Notes: generated by a model not told the origin, from the letters alone. Positions 50,001-64,000 are shown, counted from the stretch's first letter. The stretch is DNA of 64,000 nt from Dipylidium caninum (GCA_017562135.1 QEYB01001046.1:2542001-2606000), one strand, 5' to 3'. Made by a program: numbers and translations.

Positions 50001-51820
50001 AAACTAGCAGGAGGTAGAGCAGGTAATACTGGCGCCCAACTTTGGGAAGGGTGGTGATGAAGAGAATGCGTGAAGCTCTCAGTTAGACCGTCACCGACGT
50101 AAAATCCACAACTTTCCGTGGAAAAGAAAATTCCCTCTACTAGCCCACTGTGCGAGTGAGTTTGTCATCTCCGGGGCGTCTCACTGATGAGCATCCGAGT
50201 GGGTGTGTTGACAAGAGTGATTGACATTCATCTCACTTATGCATATGAGCAAATCCATCGGGAGCTGGTGCATAGCGGGTGAAGAAAGTCCTTTGCCTAC
50301 TAGGTTTTCTCAGTGCGAATTCGTCTACTTCTTGCAAGCCGCTAGTTCCGGAAGACCCCCAATAATTGCGTAGTGGCGGGGGTTGGCGGCGTTCTTTCAA
50401 TCGGTGCCAGAAGGAAAGGCAGAGAAAGACTGAGTTTTAATTTACGCGAAGTTGAAGGCTTACGGTCTAAAAATGATGCAACCGCCTCCGTATGAAATTT
50501 TTCCATGCGGAGAATACTCCCCGAGTGCTAAGAGTTTTATCTTTGGCCTAAAAAATACACAACCTTGCTGCTCTGTTCAGATGGAAGGTGTTTTTCAAGC
50601 ATGACCTTTGCCTATAAAAGACGACTCATAATGGGACGCGGGAGACTTGCATCCCAACCACTTCTATACTCACACCTCTGCTCCTCAAATGACAAAAAAT
50701 TTTCATCAACTTCGCGTTTTGCCGCTCCAGTGTGGTAGACGAACAAATTAAGTTACAAAGAGAAATTTCACAAAACGGAAGTGGCCAATGGTGTTCCCTT
50801 TCGAAGTCTGCTTTTTCTGGAAAGATGTTACCACCGCCGTTGTAATAACTCGAACCCGTAGCGGTTGAGGCAAACTGCTGCTAGTACTTGAGTAGTGTAA
50901 GAACACCGGATGTTGATACGCTTCGAGGATCGTAGACTACCAAAGCAGCCGGTCCGCCGCTTCTATAAGCTTAGTTGTGGTCTCTTTCTTGCCTCAAAAT
51001 ATCACATTATTTTCTAACGCCCAAGGTATGTGTGAGGATCTGCTAGGGAGCACTGCGATCACCCAATAAAGATAAATTTCTTCCAGGATTTCACACAATT
51101 AGATCATTGACGTGAAGGTTTATGTCGTAAGGTCCCGTGTTAATGAAATATGAACTGCTTGAGTCCTTACATTATTGAGGAAATGGGGAGATGTGTCGTA
51201 GGGGACAACCGATGCTGCTGTCACCTAACAAGTGGACGCCAACACGGAAGGTGCTGGCCAACACCTGATGGACAAGTGCGGCCCTGGCGCTCTCCATAGC
51301 AGCGAAGGGTTAAGTGGAAATGATAATAAACCGACCCATTTTTAGTGGTACAAAGTGGTCTAAACGCCGCGAGTGCTTTGTTCCATGGTGTAGTTATGTT
51401 AACCGAGATCTGCCCATCGTAGTGGCCTTATTTCACCAGTGGTCCACGATTGGCTGCCTTCATCATCTCCACCTCCTTTCGAATGGCTGGCATTTCGGCG
51501 GGGAAATGGCTGTTAACAGAAGTTCAGTGTATGCAGGCTGTAAAACATTCCCTACGATAATGTGCTTTTTATTCATGAGGTCACTTTCCAATCTGATAGC
51601 ATCTAAACTAAAATGTAATGACGTCGTTGAGGAATCCCAGACAATAAGCCAATGAGATTTGCCATCCTCAACTGATTTTCCTCTTCTCTTTTTTCTTTTC
51701 TATCAACCCATCCTTGTGTCCATCAATTAAGCTGTAGCAGAGGCAACGAAAAAAAAGCAACACAGAACAAGGGGATTTAGACGAGCACGAACAAAAGCCT
51801 CTAAATCACATGTAACACCC
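47051..51820. other. Gene-poor stretch, one candidate terminal exon
   Basis: No recognised gene. At 48818-49014 (plus) a good TTTTTAG acceptor precedes an open frame of 65 codons that ends in a stop. It has three N-glycosylation-type motifs (NTT, NNT, NVT) and three cysteines. A minus-strand frame at 49329-49120 also has protein-like composition. Neither shows similarity that I recognise. Confidence 0.35.
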
Positions 51821-51848
51821 TCCTCTCCTCTCCTCTCCTCTCCTCTCC
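51821..51848 (+). repeat. Short TCCTC pentamer tandem repeat
   Basis: Five copies of TCCTC followed by a partial copy, in a longer pyrimidine-rich region that runs to about 51890. It is a simple sequence repeat with no visible coding role. Confidence 0.95.
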
Positions 51849-54800
51849 ATCTCCTTTTCCTGCCCTTCTCCTCTTCTCTCCGCCTATTAGTAGCCTAACT
51901 CATGCGGACGGTTGAGAAGGACAGGCCTGAAAGATGATGGGGCTGGAAGAATTGATGCTCCTCCTCCCCCCACCACCGCCCCCAATCCTCTGTGTGGATG
52001 ACGACACCTCATTAATCAACTGACTCACATGCTCCCCATACCTCTCCACTCAGTGGATTCACCTGCGACAACATCGACGACTGCAGAAATTAGCATAATG
52101 AGACAGATTTTGTGGAACATGATGGCATAAAGCCTCCTCTCCCTGGCGTTGATGACCCATAAAATATTAATGCTTGCCAAACCAAAGTTGAGCACTTTAA
52201 AACTGACATTTAGAACTGATTCAGTGTAAACAAATTGATAACGGAATTCAAACGAACTTTGGCACAGAACAGATTAACAGTGAGGTCTGTGACTGTTACA
52301 TTGCATGAATGAATGCGTTTATATTTCGCTCACACGAGACCCAGGTGAAGCAGCGGTTGGGGCAAAAGGTGGAGTCTTTGCGGCCCTCGTCAATGCTCGC
52401 TGGCGGTCTCCCAAGTCACGTTTTCTACGAAGTACACCTCGAGTCGCGCAAGGCTGGCCGGTTTGTCCTCCTCCCGCCCATCCGCTGAAAAACTTATTTG
52501 AACAGGACCAGACTGAAAAGTGGGAAATTTTTGTTCATCTCTTGTTACGTTAGGCACGAGGCGCGTTGCCCCCTCGCGGGTCGAGATTTCGTGCCGCTGA
52601 CGCACGACTCCTCTCGGTATACACACGTGGACGTAAATAATTCTAAAAATTTTCTCAGTGAATTTACTCTCTCGTTAACCCGGCGTAAATATAAGTTGGC
52701 AATGGTAAACACATGAAACTATTTGTTTTCCTCTATTTCCTTGAAATCCGGAAGCCACGTTGTATGTGCTCAAAGTCTGCTTTGCTGCTTGAATGAGTCT
52801 GGGGAAACTTTTGACTCTGTTCTTCTTTCAAAATTGCCGCTGGCAGAATATTACCAGTATTATTTACATTCGCAGTGCCAAAAAACGGGAAAATTTCAAG
52901 TGTCCTTTAGTGTGGTGTATTGTTAAATAATTTCTGAATCTATTCACATTATGTACCCTCCCCAAAGCCAGCTCAACTCCCATTTACCTTCATCACCGTA
53001 CCGAAACAGTAGGAAGGTTATGATACTCCTTCGGGCCGGACGAAGAGGTTTGAACCCACAGGAGGGGCAACGTAACCCCAATTCCGACGCAAAGGCTGGA
53101 GTGTAAACCGTCAAATAATCATTTTCTGGGAATAAGAAGACCGCCAAGAAAATCGTCCTGACGCCCAGAGGATGGCTACTTGAAAGGGAGGCACAGGACA
53201 AAAATACCACTCATGCGATCACAGACGAGTAGATCAGAGGGAATCCCGCATCGCGAAGGCCAATTCGAGGCACTTACACTCGCATGTCCGCTGGAGAGCC
53301 GAGTCTCTTCAAGTAACGCTTGACATTAGTGTTGATGCCGCCTGCTTACTGAAACTTGCACATAAACTGCATTAATTTTGCAACATTAGCTTCAGTCGAA
53401 CCCGCTCGTGCAGACGTTTTATTCTAGGGCGGCTAATCCAAGCCGCAGGGTGGGCGGTGTGCTGTTCAGCAATTCGCATCTAATTATACGTGGTAGGTGT
53501 TTGAGCACGCGACAAAAGTGTCCAGATAGCTGAGAACGCCGCCACGAAGTTGGCACGCCGTTGTCGATCGGAGGGCAGCACGTTGCCCTGCCAATTTCTT
53601 GTGCCGAGTTCACCCATTAAATTTACAATAGTCCAGCATGAATTAAGGGGGAAGTGGAGCATTTTGAGGAAGGTAAAGGGAGGAGGTGAGCATGTCGGAG
53701 GTCCGACCATCAGTTGCGGAGAAGTCGATCAAGGCCGAACAGTCTTGTGAGCTGAAGCTGTAAACCCTATGAAGTAATAATGTGAAGAAAAGGCAATATG
53801 TTTTAACACTGTATAAATTGCTTAGAGGATTTAAGAGACTTTACGACTGCTCAAGAGCAGTTAGTCCCTTACCAAAGTGTACCTTCAAATCGGGCTTAAT
53901 AGAGGTGCTGGCGATTGTCGTCTAGCTCTCAACCCACGCTCATCATCTCCGAGTGAGTGACTGCTTTGTTTCTCGACTGCCATCTCGATAGCGCCGTAGA
54001 CTGTCGCTAAACCCCCGACCGCTCTCCATGTGCTTTTCCATTGCCACGACGGTCCATTCGCCCTGACAGTTCTCGTATGCGTTCGGTTTTGTTTGGGTGA
54101 GTTAAATGACAAGGGGAGTTTTAATCGCCCAAACCACTAAAGCAAATTGGGGCGATTGCGGTGGGTATCGCCTTATCGACGTGAGCACACGTCTGCCAAT
54201 CGCAGTTCTGCAGTTGGCATGACTTGCAGCCACTCACAAGAAACGTCTGACATTTTATAAATTTTGACAGCATCGCACAACGCGCTGTTGTGAGGCGCTG
54301 ACCTTTGCAAAGTATGTTTAAATGGTGTCGTTTGGAGATGAAAAGTCTGTGTCGCAACCCATAAAATGTTATTGCTCGCGAAGACCCCAACATTCTCTCT
54401 CAAGCGCCCGTGCACACGAACAGAAATAATTAAAAGTTACTTATTTTAATGAGTTACTTAAATCTGCCCCATTGCCAAATTACGTACTCGTGGAGACTCT
54501 GTGTCACTGCAATGGGATGACAGAGTAATGGGATTAGGCAGCAAATGTCCCTTCTAGTCACGAAAAGTGAGACGTTTATCAAAACTTCAAAGCAATCTGT
54601 CCCATTTCTGCAAAGGCCGTTATTCAATAAATAAAATTAATTTCTCAAATAAGTTAACTATTCGTTTTCTCGGTCAAAGCTAAATCCCGAATTCCAAAAG
54701 CGGTATGTTCGTTGTCTTCGCGAGACACGGAGGGTAGAATGCGGTTGTTGGCGGAAGCCGGACACTCCAGGGTGGTATGGGCGGAGGTGGGGGTGTGTAA

Positions 54801-57800
54801 TCCCCTCCAAACACGGGACGAATAAGACAAGCTACAAGAGGAGAGACAAAAACAGGCTGACTTGACAAGCCCTCGCCCTTCCCCCCACCCCTCCCCACCC
54901 CATCCCATCCCAATTCCTTCCGACCACGGAAACACATCGGAAAGTGCCTCGACCAAATACACAGGCTCACAAGAACGAGAATACAAGTCGCTAGTTACCG
55001 CCCTCTGCCCCAATCCATGTCCATCTCCCTCTCGCTCCTGTGCCCTTCGTGTCGGTCTAATTAATTGCGGAGCGATTATTACTGTCCCTGCGGCTAAGTG
55101 GCCATGGGACGGGGAGGATTTTGTGGTCAAATTATTATTCCCACCACTTATTTGAAGGTTGGTTCACACGAGGAGTGGTCAGTCAGCAAAAGACATGGTT
55201 TGATCTTCGACTTTCAGGGAGCCCCCTGCGACAATTTATTCTGCGACTGGTGTCCATTCACACCCGCCAGTTCCTCTCACAGATTGTAATTCATCGAAAA
55301 TCACTTCATACGACTTCCTCACACTCTTTGATGTTGATATGACGCCGGGAGGATCTCGTGCACATTAACAGAGTATACATCATTTTGATGTCCGGTGATG
55401 AAGGAACAAGTGGTAGTAACATCCTGACCTCGGGAGCCAATTCCAACCCTGTTAATGTAAGTTCCAGATTGATGGGGCTACTAGGATTGCTATTTGAAAT
55501 AAAAGCGCTGGGATGAAATGACGAGCGTACCAATAAAAAAAATTAATTAAGTATAAAATCCTCCCTCCGTCGCAACCTCCCCCTCTCTCCTCCGTTGCTT
55601 TACCCTGATTGGGATCCACTCATGATTAATTATGATTCTCCTTCTCTTGTTATGACTTAAGGAATATGTGGCGAAGGTACTCATTTGGAAAAAGGTCCAC
55701 CGATTCGGAAGTCTACTGTTGTGGGGAATTAGCCGGGGGGGACACTTCTGGACGTAGTCTTGTTGGTTGGAGTTATTTATTTACGGCACTTGTGGTGACA
55801 GTGCTATTCTCAATTAATTTATTCCTTAACAATAAACTTCCGCTCTGGCGAGGTGCGAAAAAAAGGGTAGTGATGAGACAGGAGTGCCTCTCCAGATGCG
55901 CGTCCAAGCACACTACAATGACCGCCACTAAGACGGTGGGGAAGGCGGCTGCGACTGCGGCGGCGGCGGCAGGCGGTTGGGAGCGCGGTAACCGTGCTAT
56001 GTACCACATTCTCTCAGATAACTGAAAGTCTCGCCTGATCAAATCGTTACACGACTTGTCCCTGCGGCGAGCTTAGAATCAGTCCACGTTTGGTGCATCT
56101 GTCCTTCGCTGACTCGAAGCAAATGCTTGTCTCCTGGACACCCTTCGGTGGGAAAGCGGGTAAGCACTGGTGTGCACTGAGCCCATCTCATAATAATCAT
56201 CCACCTTCCTCGCATGAAATGCATGTAAAGATGAGGTTCTGGTGCCAGATATAAACCTGTTAGAAAGGCTTTTGTCTCCTGGTGAGGACCTTTTCCCAGT
56301 TAGAAACTTTGTCTAGAGTGAAAGCCTCTTGGAGCACGCATATCACCGGTTGGTTTCTGCGGATTGAAGATGCCAGACTTTGTGTTAATACTCACCAACA
56401 TCATGAAAGTTTTCTCCGAGGAGTCCAAAACCCATTGAACCTGTCAACACAGCAGTTTTAACGTCGGGGGGGTCAATGTGGTACGTTGTATCTTGAAAAT
56501 CTAAAGAGAACTTATCGTTGCTCAACCGTGCACCTAACCATTTGTCAGGAGTTATGATAAAGAATAAAAACAGCAAATGTAAAAGCCTCCCTGATTTTAT
56601 CCCTCCTAAGCTCGAATTATCGCGAACAAAATTATCAAGTGACGCGAAAATGTCTGCTTTTAAAGTGGAATGTTTGCCATCACCGAGTCAAACCCTATAC
56701 GGACAGTCAGTTTGAAACATGGCTAAATAGGGTAAACACTTCTTTCGGATAAATGTGTCCCGAAGTTCTTCCTGGTGTGGGAAAAAGTAGGCGAGGTCAA
56801 CTTGCAATACAGACCCGGCTTCTGGTCCCACGATTATGCCCATTATGACTGAGACTCTTTTGCACAGGTCATCTTTACCTTGCTGGATGCCTGTCACCCG
56901 TCAAAATAGGGTAAATGCTTGCGGTGAAGGGGTCCGCGGTGTTACACTATTCTCACTTCTGCCTGCTTTGGCGGCGAGACGAAAATCGTACTCACAAGCC
57001 TTGTGCGGTGCGCCTGATTTGTCAACCTACCTGACAGAGATGAATCATGTCTGCCAAATGAAGCCCATTTTGGTCTGGAGTTTGAATCAAACACTGGATG
57101 GTGGCGATGACACTTGTGCCAAACTGTCTGTAACTGACAACTAAAAGTAAGTTCACATTGTCTTCTGACCACGGGGCTAGCAGATGTGTACGTGGATGTG
57201 GACAAACAACTTCTGCTTCAACAACATGGAGGTTCGCGTGCCTCCGACCGACGTCTCTTCACACTCCACATGGTTCAAGACGGGAATCGAGGAGGATGGA
57301 CTCATTAACTTAAGATTTTTCATCCAACACGCTTTTCATCGTCTCCCAATTTAAAGGCCTTTGTGAAATTATGACCTCACCGTGACCACATTTGTGTTAA
57401 AATGAATATTTCCAGCAGCGGTGGGGAAACATGAAGTATCTCCTTCGTATAAACAGGGAACATGAAATAGTCTCTCTCCTGAAGCTCTGTAGGTACGAAA
57501 GGGAGATGGATCACAGGATAACGTAGAACGAGAATATCCCTCAGAGGGTCAGCGCTGCCAGTTGACAGAGGGGGTGCTGTCTATTCCATTCACGTGTTCA
57601 CCCAACAACGACAGCAATTGGTTGTTTGCAAAAATCAAATTTGTTGGCCTATTTTATGGCACACTGTGCAGCAGAGACCACTGATCGAAAATGTATACAC
57701 GAGACCGCACATCGCATTCCCCTCCACTCTCCTCCCAAAAGGCACTGCTTTTTGGGACGTTTCGTAGGCGATACCATCGGCTAATACGGATGGAATCAAA

Positions 57801-60800
57801 ATTCGGGATCCACAGACTAATTACCGCGCACAATTACGGAGTGGCTCATGCGCAAGGGGTCGCATCGGTGGTCTGTTTCATCCCACTGCAAAAAAAATAC
57901 TTTCCTCATGTCTACCTGCTTCGTCCTCTTACTTAAGTGACGCGATTTTCTACGATTTCCCAGCAGGGTCAACTTATAGGTATGGAGCCCAAAGGGTGGG
58001 GATGGGGGGGCTGTAAGGGATAGGGGAGTAGCCTAACGCAAGATTTCTCTCACTCCCACCCAGGCGCCGTTATGTCCCGTCTGGCTAATCAACGCATAGT
58101 TCATGAATTTCATCAACAGTTTGGCTGATTTGCACGTCAAGCCATATACAAACTGTTTTTCAAAAGGTATGGTTTATGTAAAAATACAAAAAAGTCCTGG
58201 TCAGGTGCTTGGGATCCTGCTTCAATTGACTTCAAAAATCCACGTATTCATATTCAGTGTGAGGGTAATGACCTCGGCAATGAATAGGTTGTGGCAAGAC
58301 TTAATGCCTCATTCCTTTCTTCTAATTTGTTCAATGCTCTTGTGCGGTAAAGAAAATTGAATTCTAACAGTGACTTTAAAAGGAACAGAACAAATAATAA
58401 CAAAATATTGTTACCGCGTTCTCCATCCATGATCGTGATGGCTGTCAGGATTAGTCCACGCACCGAAAAGAGAGAAAATTTTATAATGTGTAGTCAGTTC
58501 TGAGAAGTTATCAACCCAAGGAATTAATTCATTTCGAATGAATAACTGAAGTGAGTCGTTGTGGAACGTATAAATGACTTCTGAATAGTACTCATCTCTC
58601 CTGCCTCCCATTCTCCCCCTCATTATGCCCTGCGTGGCGAAGATTTGACTGGTGATAAGACGAGCTGGATTGCCTAAAGCTGGTTGCAGTTATTTGTCTT
58701 CCCTTATGGTTGACAGCGAGAGATGGCATTCGGTGATAGCATTGCGCTCTCTCAAAGATACTGCTGTGCCTTCCACTCATAACATTTGAGGTGCAATAAA
58801 ATTCTCTGTTATTTCAATTATGCCATTCTGTCATGAATTTGCTTTTACCCCCTTCGAGAGCGGTTCTCTTCCCCTGAAGGTAGGTGCAATCGATACGGAG
58901 AACGGGGTTACCATCTTAATCGATTTTTTAAAAATCGATCTTCGCTTCTTGTGTGGTCACATATTGTGAAAGGTGCTCTCGTACAAGTAAGGATTTGAAA
59001 ACATGGCCCAGCCCACATACTTTATAAATGCACTCGGATTTTACTGGAGAATAGATATTCGACACAATATAAGGGGGACTGCAACTTGACAACCTTAGAA
59101 GACGTTAAGATAATATAAACAGCAGCTTATGAAGGAAAAGTTGGATATGTGGACTAACAATGTCGTGAATATCTACTGAAAAACTCGGAATTTGCCTATA
59201 CGGAGACACAAACGATATTCGACCCTGGTGACGAAAGAAGTTTAGGGCTTGCAATTTCAGCTTCCAATCTGCCAAGAGACATCAAAGCAATAAGACCGTG
59301 CAAATTCCAGTGTCGTTTAACATTGTCTATATTTCAGGCTCTCTGATACGGCGGAAGTGGGGAAGTAAGACAATTTATCTCGATTGTAAAAGAAATCTTA
59401 GCAATGATCTTCAGATTATGCAAGGTGACCCTTCAGTCTAGGGAAAGGGATGGGAGAGTGTGAGATGGGAGTAAATTTATCAATGGTTGTTTCATTATTT
59501 ACCATTGGGTTCATGTACAAGCCTCACGTTAAAATAGAATGAGACGCAAAAAAACAAAGATAGGTTGTGAGAACTGAAGAGAGAAAACTTTGGCAATATA
59601 ATTATAGACGCAATGTGGACTCCGGCGTTTGATTCCCTAATGGGATTCTGGCGGTGGCTTTACTTGATCTTAACCCACTTGCCCTTATCATATTCGAAGT
59701 GCGCAACTTAAGAGCATATGAAAGATGAATGTCTCCTGAGGATGAGGGCAATGAGCGAACCAACGAAAACAGACTATATGTGTCAAAATCTGAGATGCAT
59801 CACGAAATGTGCCCGCCAATAACATGACGAGGGGACTTTTGTACAATGCATCGCAGAGAATCCCCACGTTCATTCGCCCCAAGGGTGTTGCGGAGGCCGA
59901 AGCGGTCCCCAATTCACAACCGGCCGAGTTTTGCGAAATTACATTCACCTTCACGTCGTTTGTAGTGAAATTCCTTGTAAGATTTACTGGGGTTACTTTT
60001 AACAAAAAGGTCTCTGCATTTTAATTCATTGTGGGAGATGTACAACATTTTCTACGTCTCTTAGACATTTCATATGGTAACCGTTGGATTTTTACAGGGA
60101 GCAGACAAAAGTTATTATTACTACTATGAGATTTATATTAAAAATCCTGAAATATAAGAGGAAATTCCAATCCATTTTGTCATCAGCTCTTCTTCCCAGA
60201 TTCTCACGCCCTTTCAGCTTATTTATTTCAATCCGAATATTTGCATTTACAGTCTTTTACCTAATACAGTTCTCGTAAGTTCTCTTGGGAACGCGCACTG
60301 ATTCTACTCCCATACCGACTAGAATCTGTCCAAGTTCACTAGTTTCAGTCCAAATTCCTAGTCATCCCACCACACGGTTGGTTTTACGAGATCATTGAGT
60401 AAATCACTAAACAGAAAGTGTAATCATTAGCACGAATTCGGTTTCTTTTTTGCTCTGTCTTCCACTCCCACCTGTTGAGAACGGCTAATTTTCAAGGATT
60501 GGCGTCGGCTATAGCAATTAACCTCAACAGACATGTCTGGCTAATTTTACAGTCTGGCGAAGAAAACGGATTGTGCATGCTCGACCATTTACGCTTTCTG
60601 TAAATCATTCTGGACGACGATTTGTTTACTATATTCGCGAATCACATGTTAAGTATGCTACTAAAAGTGCGAGTTTCAAGTTCATAACGATTGTGGCAGA
60701 ATATTTCGAGATATTAACTCAGGATTGTCAAAGTGATTGGGTCGGGGGCGAACACAATTTTGGAGTCTCCACAGGTGGCCAAACCTCTCGCCCGCTGGCT

Positions 60801-63800
60801 AAATTTATTGGAAATCGATCATCGGCCCAGTTACGAGACAACCAGATGTCAGACAGCCTGCCACTCATGAGCTCCGGTTTGCTCGACCCCCGAAATTTTA
60901 AACGACGAAGCATTTGGCATAAAATACAACTTCTGGTGCCTCTTCCTTGGACTGGGGCGGCTGTCGGCATTCTGCCCAGGATATGCTGCTTTACCGACCG
61001 CTAATAAACAGGACCACCACCTTCTAGGCCGTCAGCCACCCCGCTGCGGGGTTGATGCGAGAGGCGCTTCACTCGAGGGGGACGCATCCGTCCCCCCCCC
61101 CTGTGACGCCAGAGTCGGTTCCGCTGAGACCCTCTGCAACTGGAGACAATTTCACGGTGTTGGTTTACAAGGAACACGACGATGAAATTACCGTGTAACC
61201 TTATTTTAGACACGGACGCTGTGGGAAGCGCTCAGCTTTCACAGGGGCCCAAATTATAGTCAAATGTCGATCAAAGACAACAGAATAATCATGTTTAGTT
61301 TAGTTGTAAATTCGCATTGCGTCGAAATTCTAACTAAAGGGACTTTTATTAAACTTTTTATCAGATAATCTTTAGAGATTTTCCATTCATTGGCAAATTT
61401 CACTCACGTCAGTGTCATGAGAAGCGCATTTGCTAACATGTCAAATTTCAATCCCTTCTCCGTGTTTTCCGCGATTCTGATCCTAGATGTCTAAAATTCC
61501 CAAAGAAACTTTAACTAGCAAATGTTCCGGCGAATACTCTCATATCCTGACTGACGATTATTACAGAATCAAAGACAGGCACTACGGTTTTGTCTTAGCA
61601 AACATCCTTGCTTAATTGACATTGTAAATCGGTCTCTCTAAGCGGTCATCAGGATGGAAGGTTGAAGCCGAATTCTGCGTCCATTTGAGAGGCCCATACT
61701 GCGAGCTGAGTGCATTTCTCCTTTTGCCTTGAGCAATTGACAACAAATACACTTATGTTCCAACTCGCCTGAGCTTTTCAGTAGGAAGTCTCCTCGTCTC
61801 TGCTCCCGTATTATATCATGGACTGACAGGCCAGCGAATAAAGACCATAAAACTTTATGACCCGGGAAGATGCTTGTTTTTGCTCACCTCTTCTTGCACC
61901 CTCCCCATTAAGTCCATGCGCGTTTTATTTATGCCCGGTTGCGCGTATATGTCATGACAGCCCTGCTGCTCGTGACCTTTACCATGTCCCCGTCGATGGA
62001 GATCAGTGAAATTGGGGCCCGGGCGGCGTCTTCCCCAGCTGCTCAGTGGTGTGAAATGCTATCGCAACCCTCCCATTTGTTCACTCTAGGTATTGGACAC
62101 AAAAGGTCAAAGTCAGGTCGCTGCTAGTGTGAAGAGGTGTCCTTCCACGCCAATCTCACCCGACCTCCTTCGTCTCAAGGTGTAGCAGGGGTTCCAAACT
62201 ACTTTCACCCTTCTGCTGCGGTTGCCAGATCCTTCGTGTAAATTCGGCACGAGAGCCAAGGGCTCCTAAAACAGACTTTTTTGGGATGTTTAGGTCATTA
62301 CGTTCGGAGGGACTGTCGTCAAACTTCGATGGCAGTCTAGGTTTGGTACTTTTTTTCGAATGCATCTCGAAGAGTTTGCGCAGACAATAAAACTGAGTGC
62401 GAGCAATAACATAATGAAGTTAGGAAAAGTTTTTGCGTGTAAGCCCTTACTGGTATAGTGTTTACCGGTTTAAAACCACTTAGACCGGTTTTAGGCGAGG
62501 GATATGTCGACGTCTTGTAATCTCGACTTCTTACGAGGCAGAGTCACCTGAAGCGCCATTCGGAGCAGAGCGGTTTATCCGACCAAGTTCGAGATAAATC
62601 GGCCATTGTTGGTCCGAGGCTAACAAGACCATCTGCTGAATTACACGCCTACAAGTGCGAACAAGGACTAACTGCCGGATTAGACACGGTGGACTTTTGG
62701 TGTTTCCCTTAGACTGTTGCTCATCCTTTTTGTCCAAAAGCTTTCAAGAAGGGTCTCACACGGGCAACTTAAATTATGGTCCTGTCGTGAAGGCGGTGCG
62801 ATGAACAGGAGTCGCATCAAAACGCAGGAAACTGGAGTGATCCAAATGGCAATTATGACCCCACGGAAGACGTAAATGTCAAATGGACTATTTGAAAGTT
62901 TTGTGCTACTTCCTCTATTCGCCGTCATAACCTCTTCCAATTATGCTCGGTCAGCGAACTTGTCTGTGTCTTCTCCTCAAGGATGTCTCGAATTTTTTGC
63001 ACAACAATATACTTCTCAAAGAAGATCATGATCTCATACCTTTTGTTTTTTTACAGAGTAATAAATTTCACAGCGAACCTCCACTAATCAGTGGGCTCCA
63101 TACAAGTGGAATCATCTTATATTTATTAGAAGGTTAAGATGCTAAAGTGCAATTAAACTAAAAGTAGTAAATAATTTCATCGCCATAGTAAATTGAATAA
63201 AAAGTCGTTTTTGTGCACTCAAAAGGAGCCGGGACAGTTCAATTTACGCGAGTGGCGAGGCTTCCAACAGAGCACTTTGTACTGCACTGCGAATATGCTT
63301 TTTTGGGAGTCCGACGGCGTCAGAGGGAGGGAAGGATGTTTCAATATGGTCCTCTTTCATTCAAAGTATCAACAGTGGCTGGAAGTCGTGGAAACTGTCG
63401 GAAAAACCCAACTTGTTGATTCCAAATACAGACTAAAATGAATCAGAACTGGTTGCATTCTCCTGACACTTTTGAGGACCAGAAAATTATCTACACTGAG
63501 GCATTAATATTTATATCAGGGCATTCATCGTAATAGACTGCTGTGAGTGCAGGGAGAACCAAAATACTACCAACAGGGTCTATTTAAGGCGCTAGAGATA
63601 GGCACACGGTGGTTTTTTCCCTTCGACTTCCTAACAGTGAACGTATCTGGGGCAGTGTGTACACAATGAAGGTGTCTCTCAATCACGGAAGAGGAAAGTT
63701 CCCGTAATTCAGCACTACTGCCTTGTCTATTCAGTCCTAAATCATGACATTCATCCCATTCCATAAGGTTTCACACGTGTTTCGACCTGTTCTGCCCAAC

Positions 63801-64000
63801 GTCCCACATTTGCTTGCGCATTCATCATAAATTTGTCAAAAGTACCCAGATTCTCGTGCACGGGCGGGGCTGCCAAGCCCTCTAAAGTCGAATAGCAACC
63901 AGCCGAGTTGCTCGAATCCCTCAAATACAGTGTGCTGAGCCCGAATCTACTAATATGTCTTCTGTATTAAAGTACTATAAAATTTTTGGGACAAAATGTA
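51849..64000. other. Right-edge stretch with no supported gene
   Basis: About 12 kb without a recognised gene, transposon or RNA gene. Candidate short coding segments are plus 57184-57354 (56 codons after a GCTAGCAG acceptor-like site, beginning MCTWMW) and minus 54393-54121 (an open frame with eight cysteines). A 21-bp palindrome lies at 58919-58939. Homopolymer and CT-rich patches occur, for example near 54880 and 61090. Confidence 0.4.
58919..58939. repeat. 21-bp AT-rich palindrome
   Basis: Two 10-bp arms (ATCGATTTTT and AAAAATCGAT) flank a single T. It could form a hairpin or be a transcription-factor half-site pair, or arise by chance. Confidence 0.6.

Noticed and set aside
52723..52926. 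Cysteine- and tyrosine-containing plus-strand frame suspected to be a second secreted protein
   Set aside because: A nearby ATG begins MKLFVFLYFL in a different frame, but no intron of allowed size joins the two, and the cysteine spacing differs from the 36.7-kb candidate.
53040..53075. GGTTTGAACCC motif suggestive of a tRNA T-arm
   Set aside because: No matching acceptor stem, D-arm or anticodon arm could be folded around it.
61939..62127. Open frame with a hydrophobic start (MTALLLVTFT)
   Set aside because: The hydrophobic run is short, and no cysteine-rich or conserved mature part or second exon follows.
1..64000. CRISPR array, phage, operon or other prokaryotic system
   Set aside because: There are no spaced direct repeats, Shine-Dalgarno-led gene trains or prokaryotic gene families. 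All recognised genes are animal-type and most have introns.

Overview
This window is nuclear DNA from a eukaryote with intron-rich genes, most likely a parasitic flatworm (tapeworm or fluke). That assignment is an inference. It rests on several very short introns (31, 33, 34 and 40 nt) at the 5' ends of genes, longer introns towards the 3' ends, animal-type gene families, and no sign of bacterial operons. I cannot name a species.

The left part (about 3-24 kb) is AT-rich and holds five recognisable genes. In order they are a PAQR-family seven-helix membrane receptor (minus), a small SMCO4-like single-pass membrane protein (minus), a SIRT5-class sirtuin in five exons (plus), an exportin-T (tRNA export receptor) in about fifteen exons (minus), and a hyccin/FAM126-like protein in two exons (plus). 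SMCO4 and the sirtuin are divergent, the sirtuin and exportin-T are convergent, and exportin-T and hyccin are divergent across about 640 bp. The last intron of the sirtuin is about 2.9 kb and carries a decayed mariner transposase gene. An EF-hand protein (plus) follows at 29.4-30.1 kb. These are housekeeping or signalling genes with no evident shared pathway.

The right part (about 30.2-64 kb) is visibly richer in G and C and has no long conserved gene that I can recognise. It holds a 60-bp CA microsatellite, a short pentamer repeat, and a few short candidate exons. The best candidate is a two-exon minus-strand gene at 36.7-37.1 kb. It would encode a small secreted cysteine-rich protein with no family that I recognise, and its 32-nt intron has the same size class as the short introns on the left. 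An EGF-like half domain near 44.5 kb and three other short open exons are weaker leads. Exon boundaries were chosen by hand from splice consensus, reading phase and remembered family sequence patterns; no search was run.
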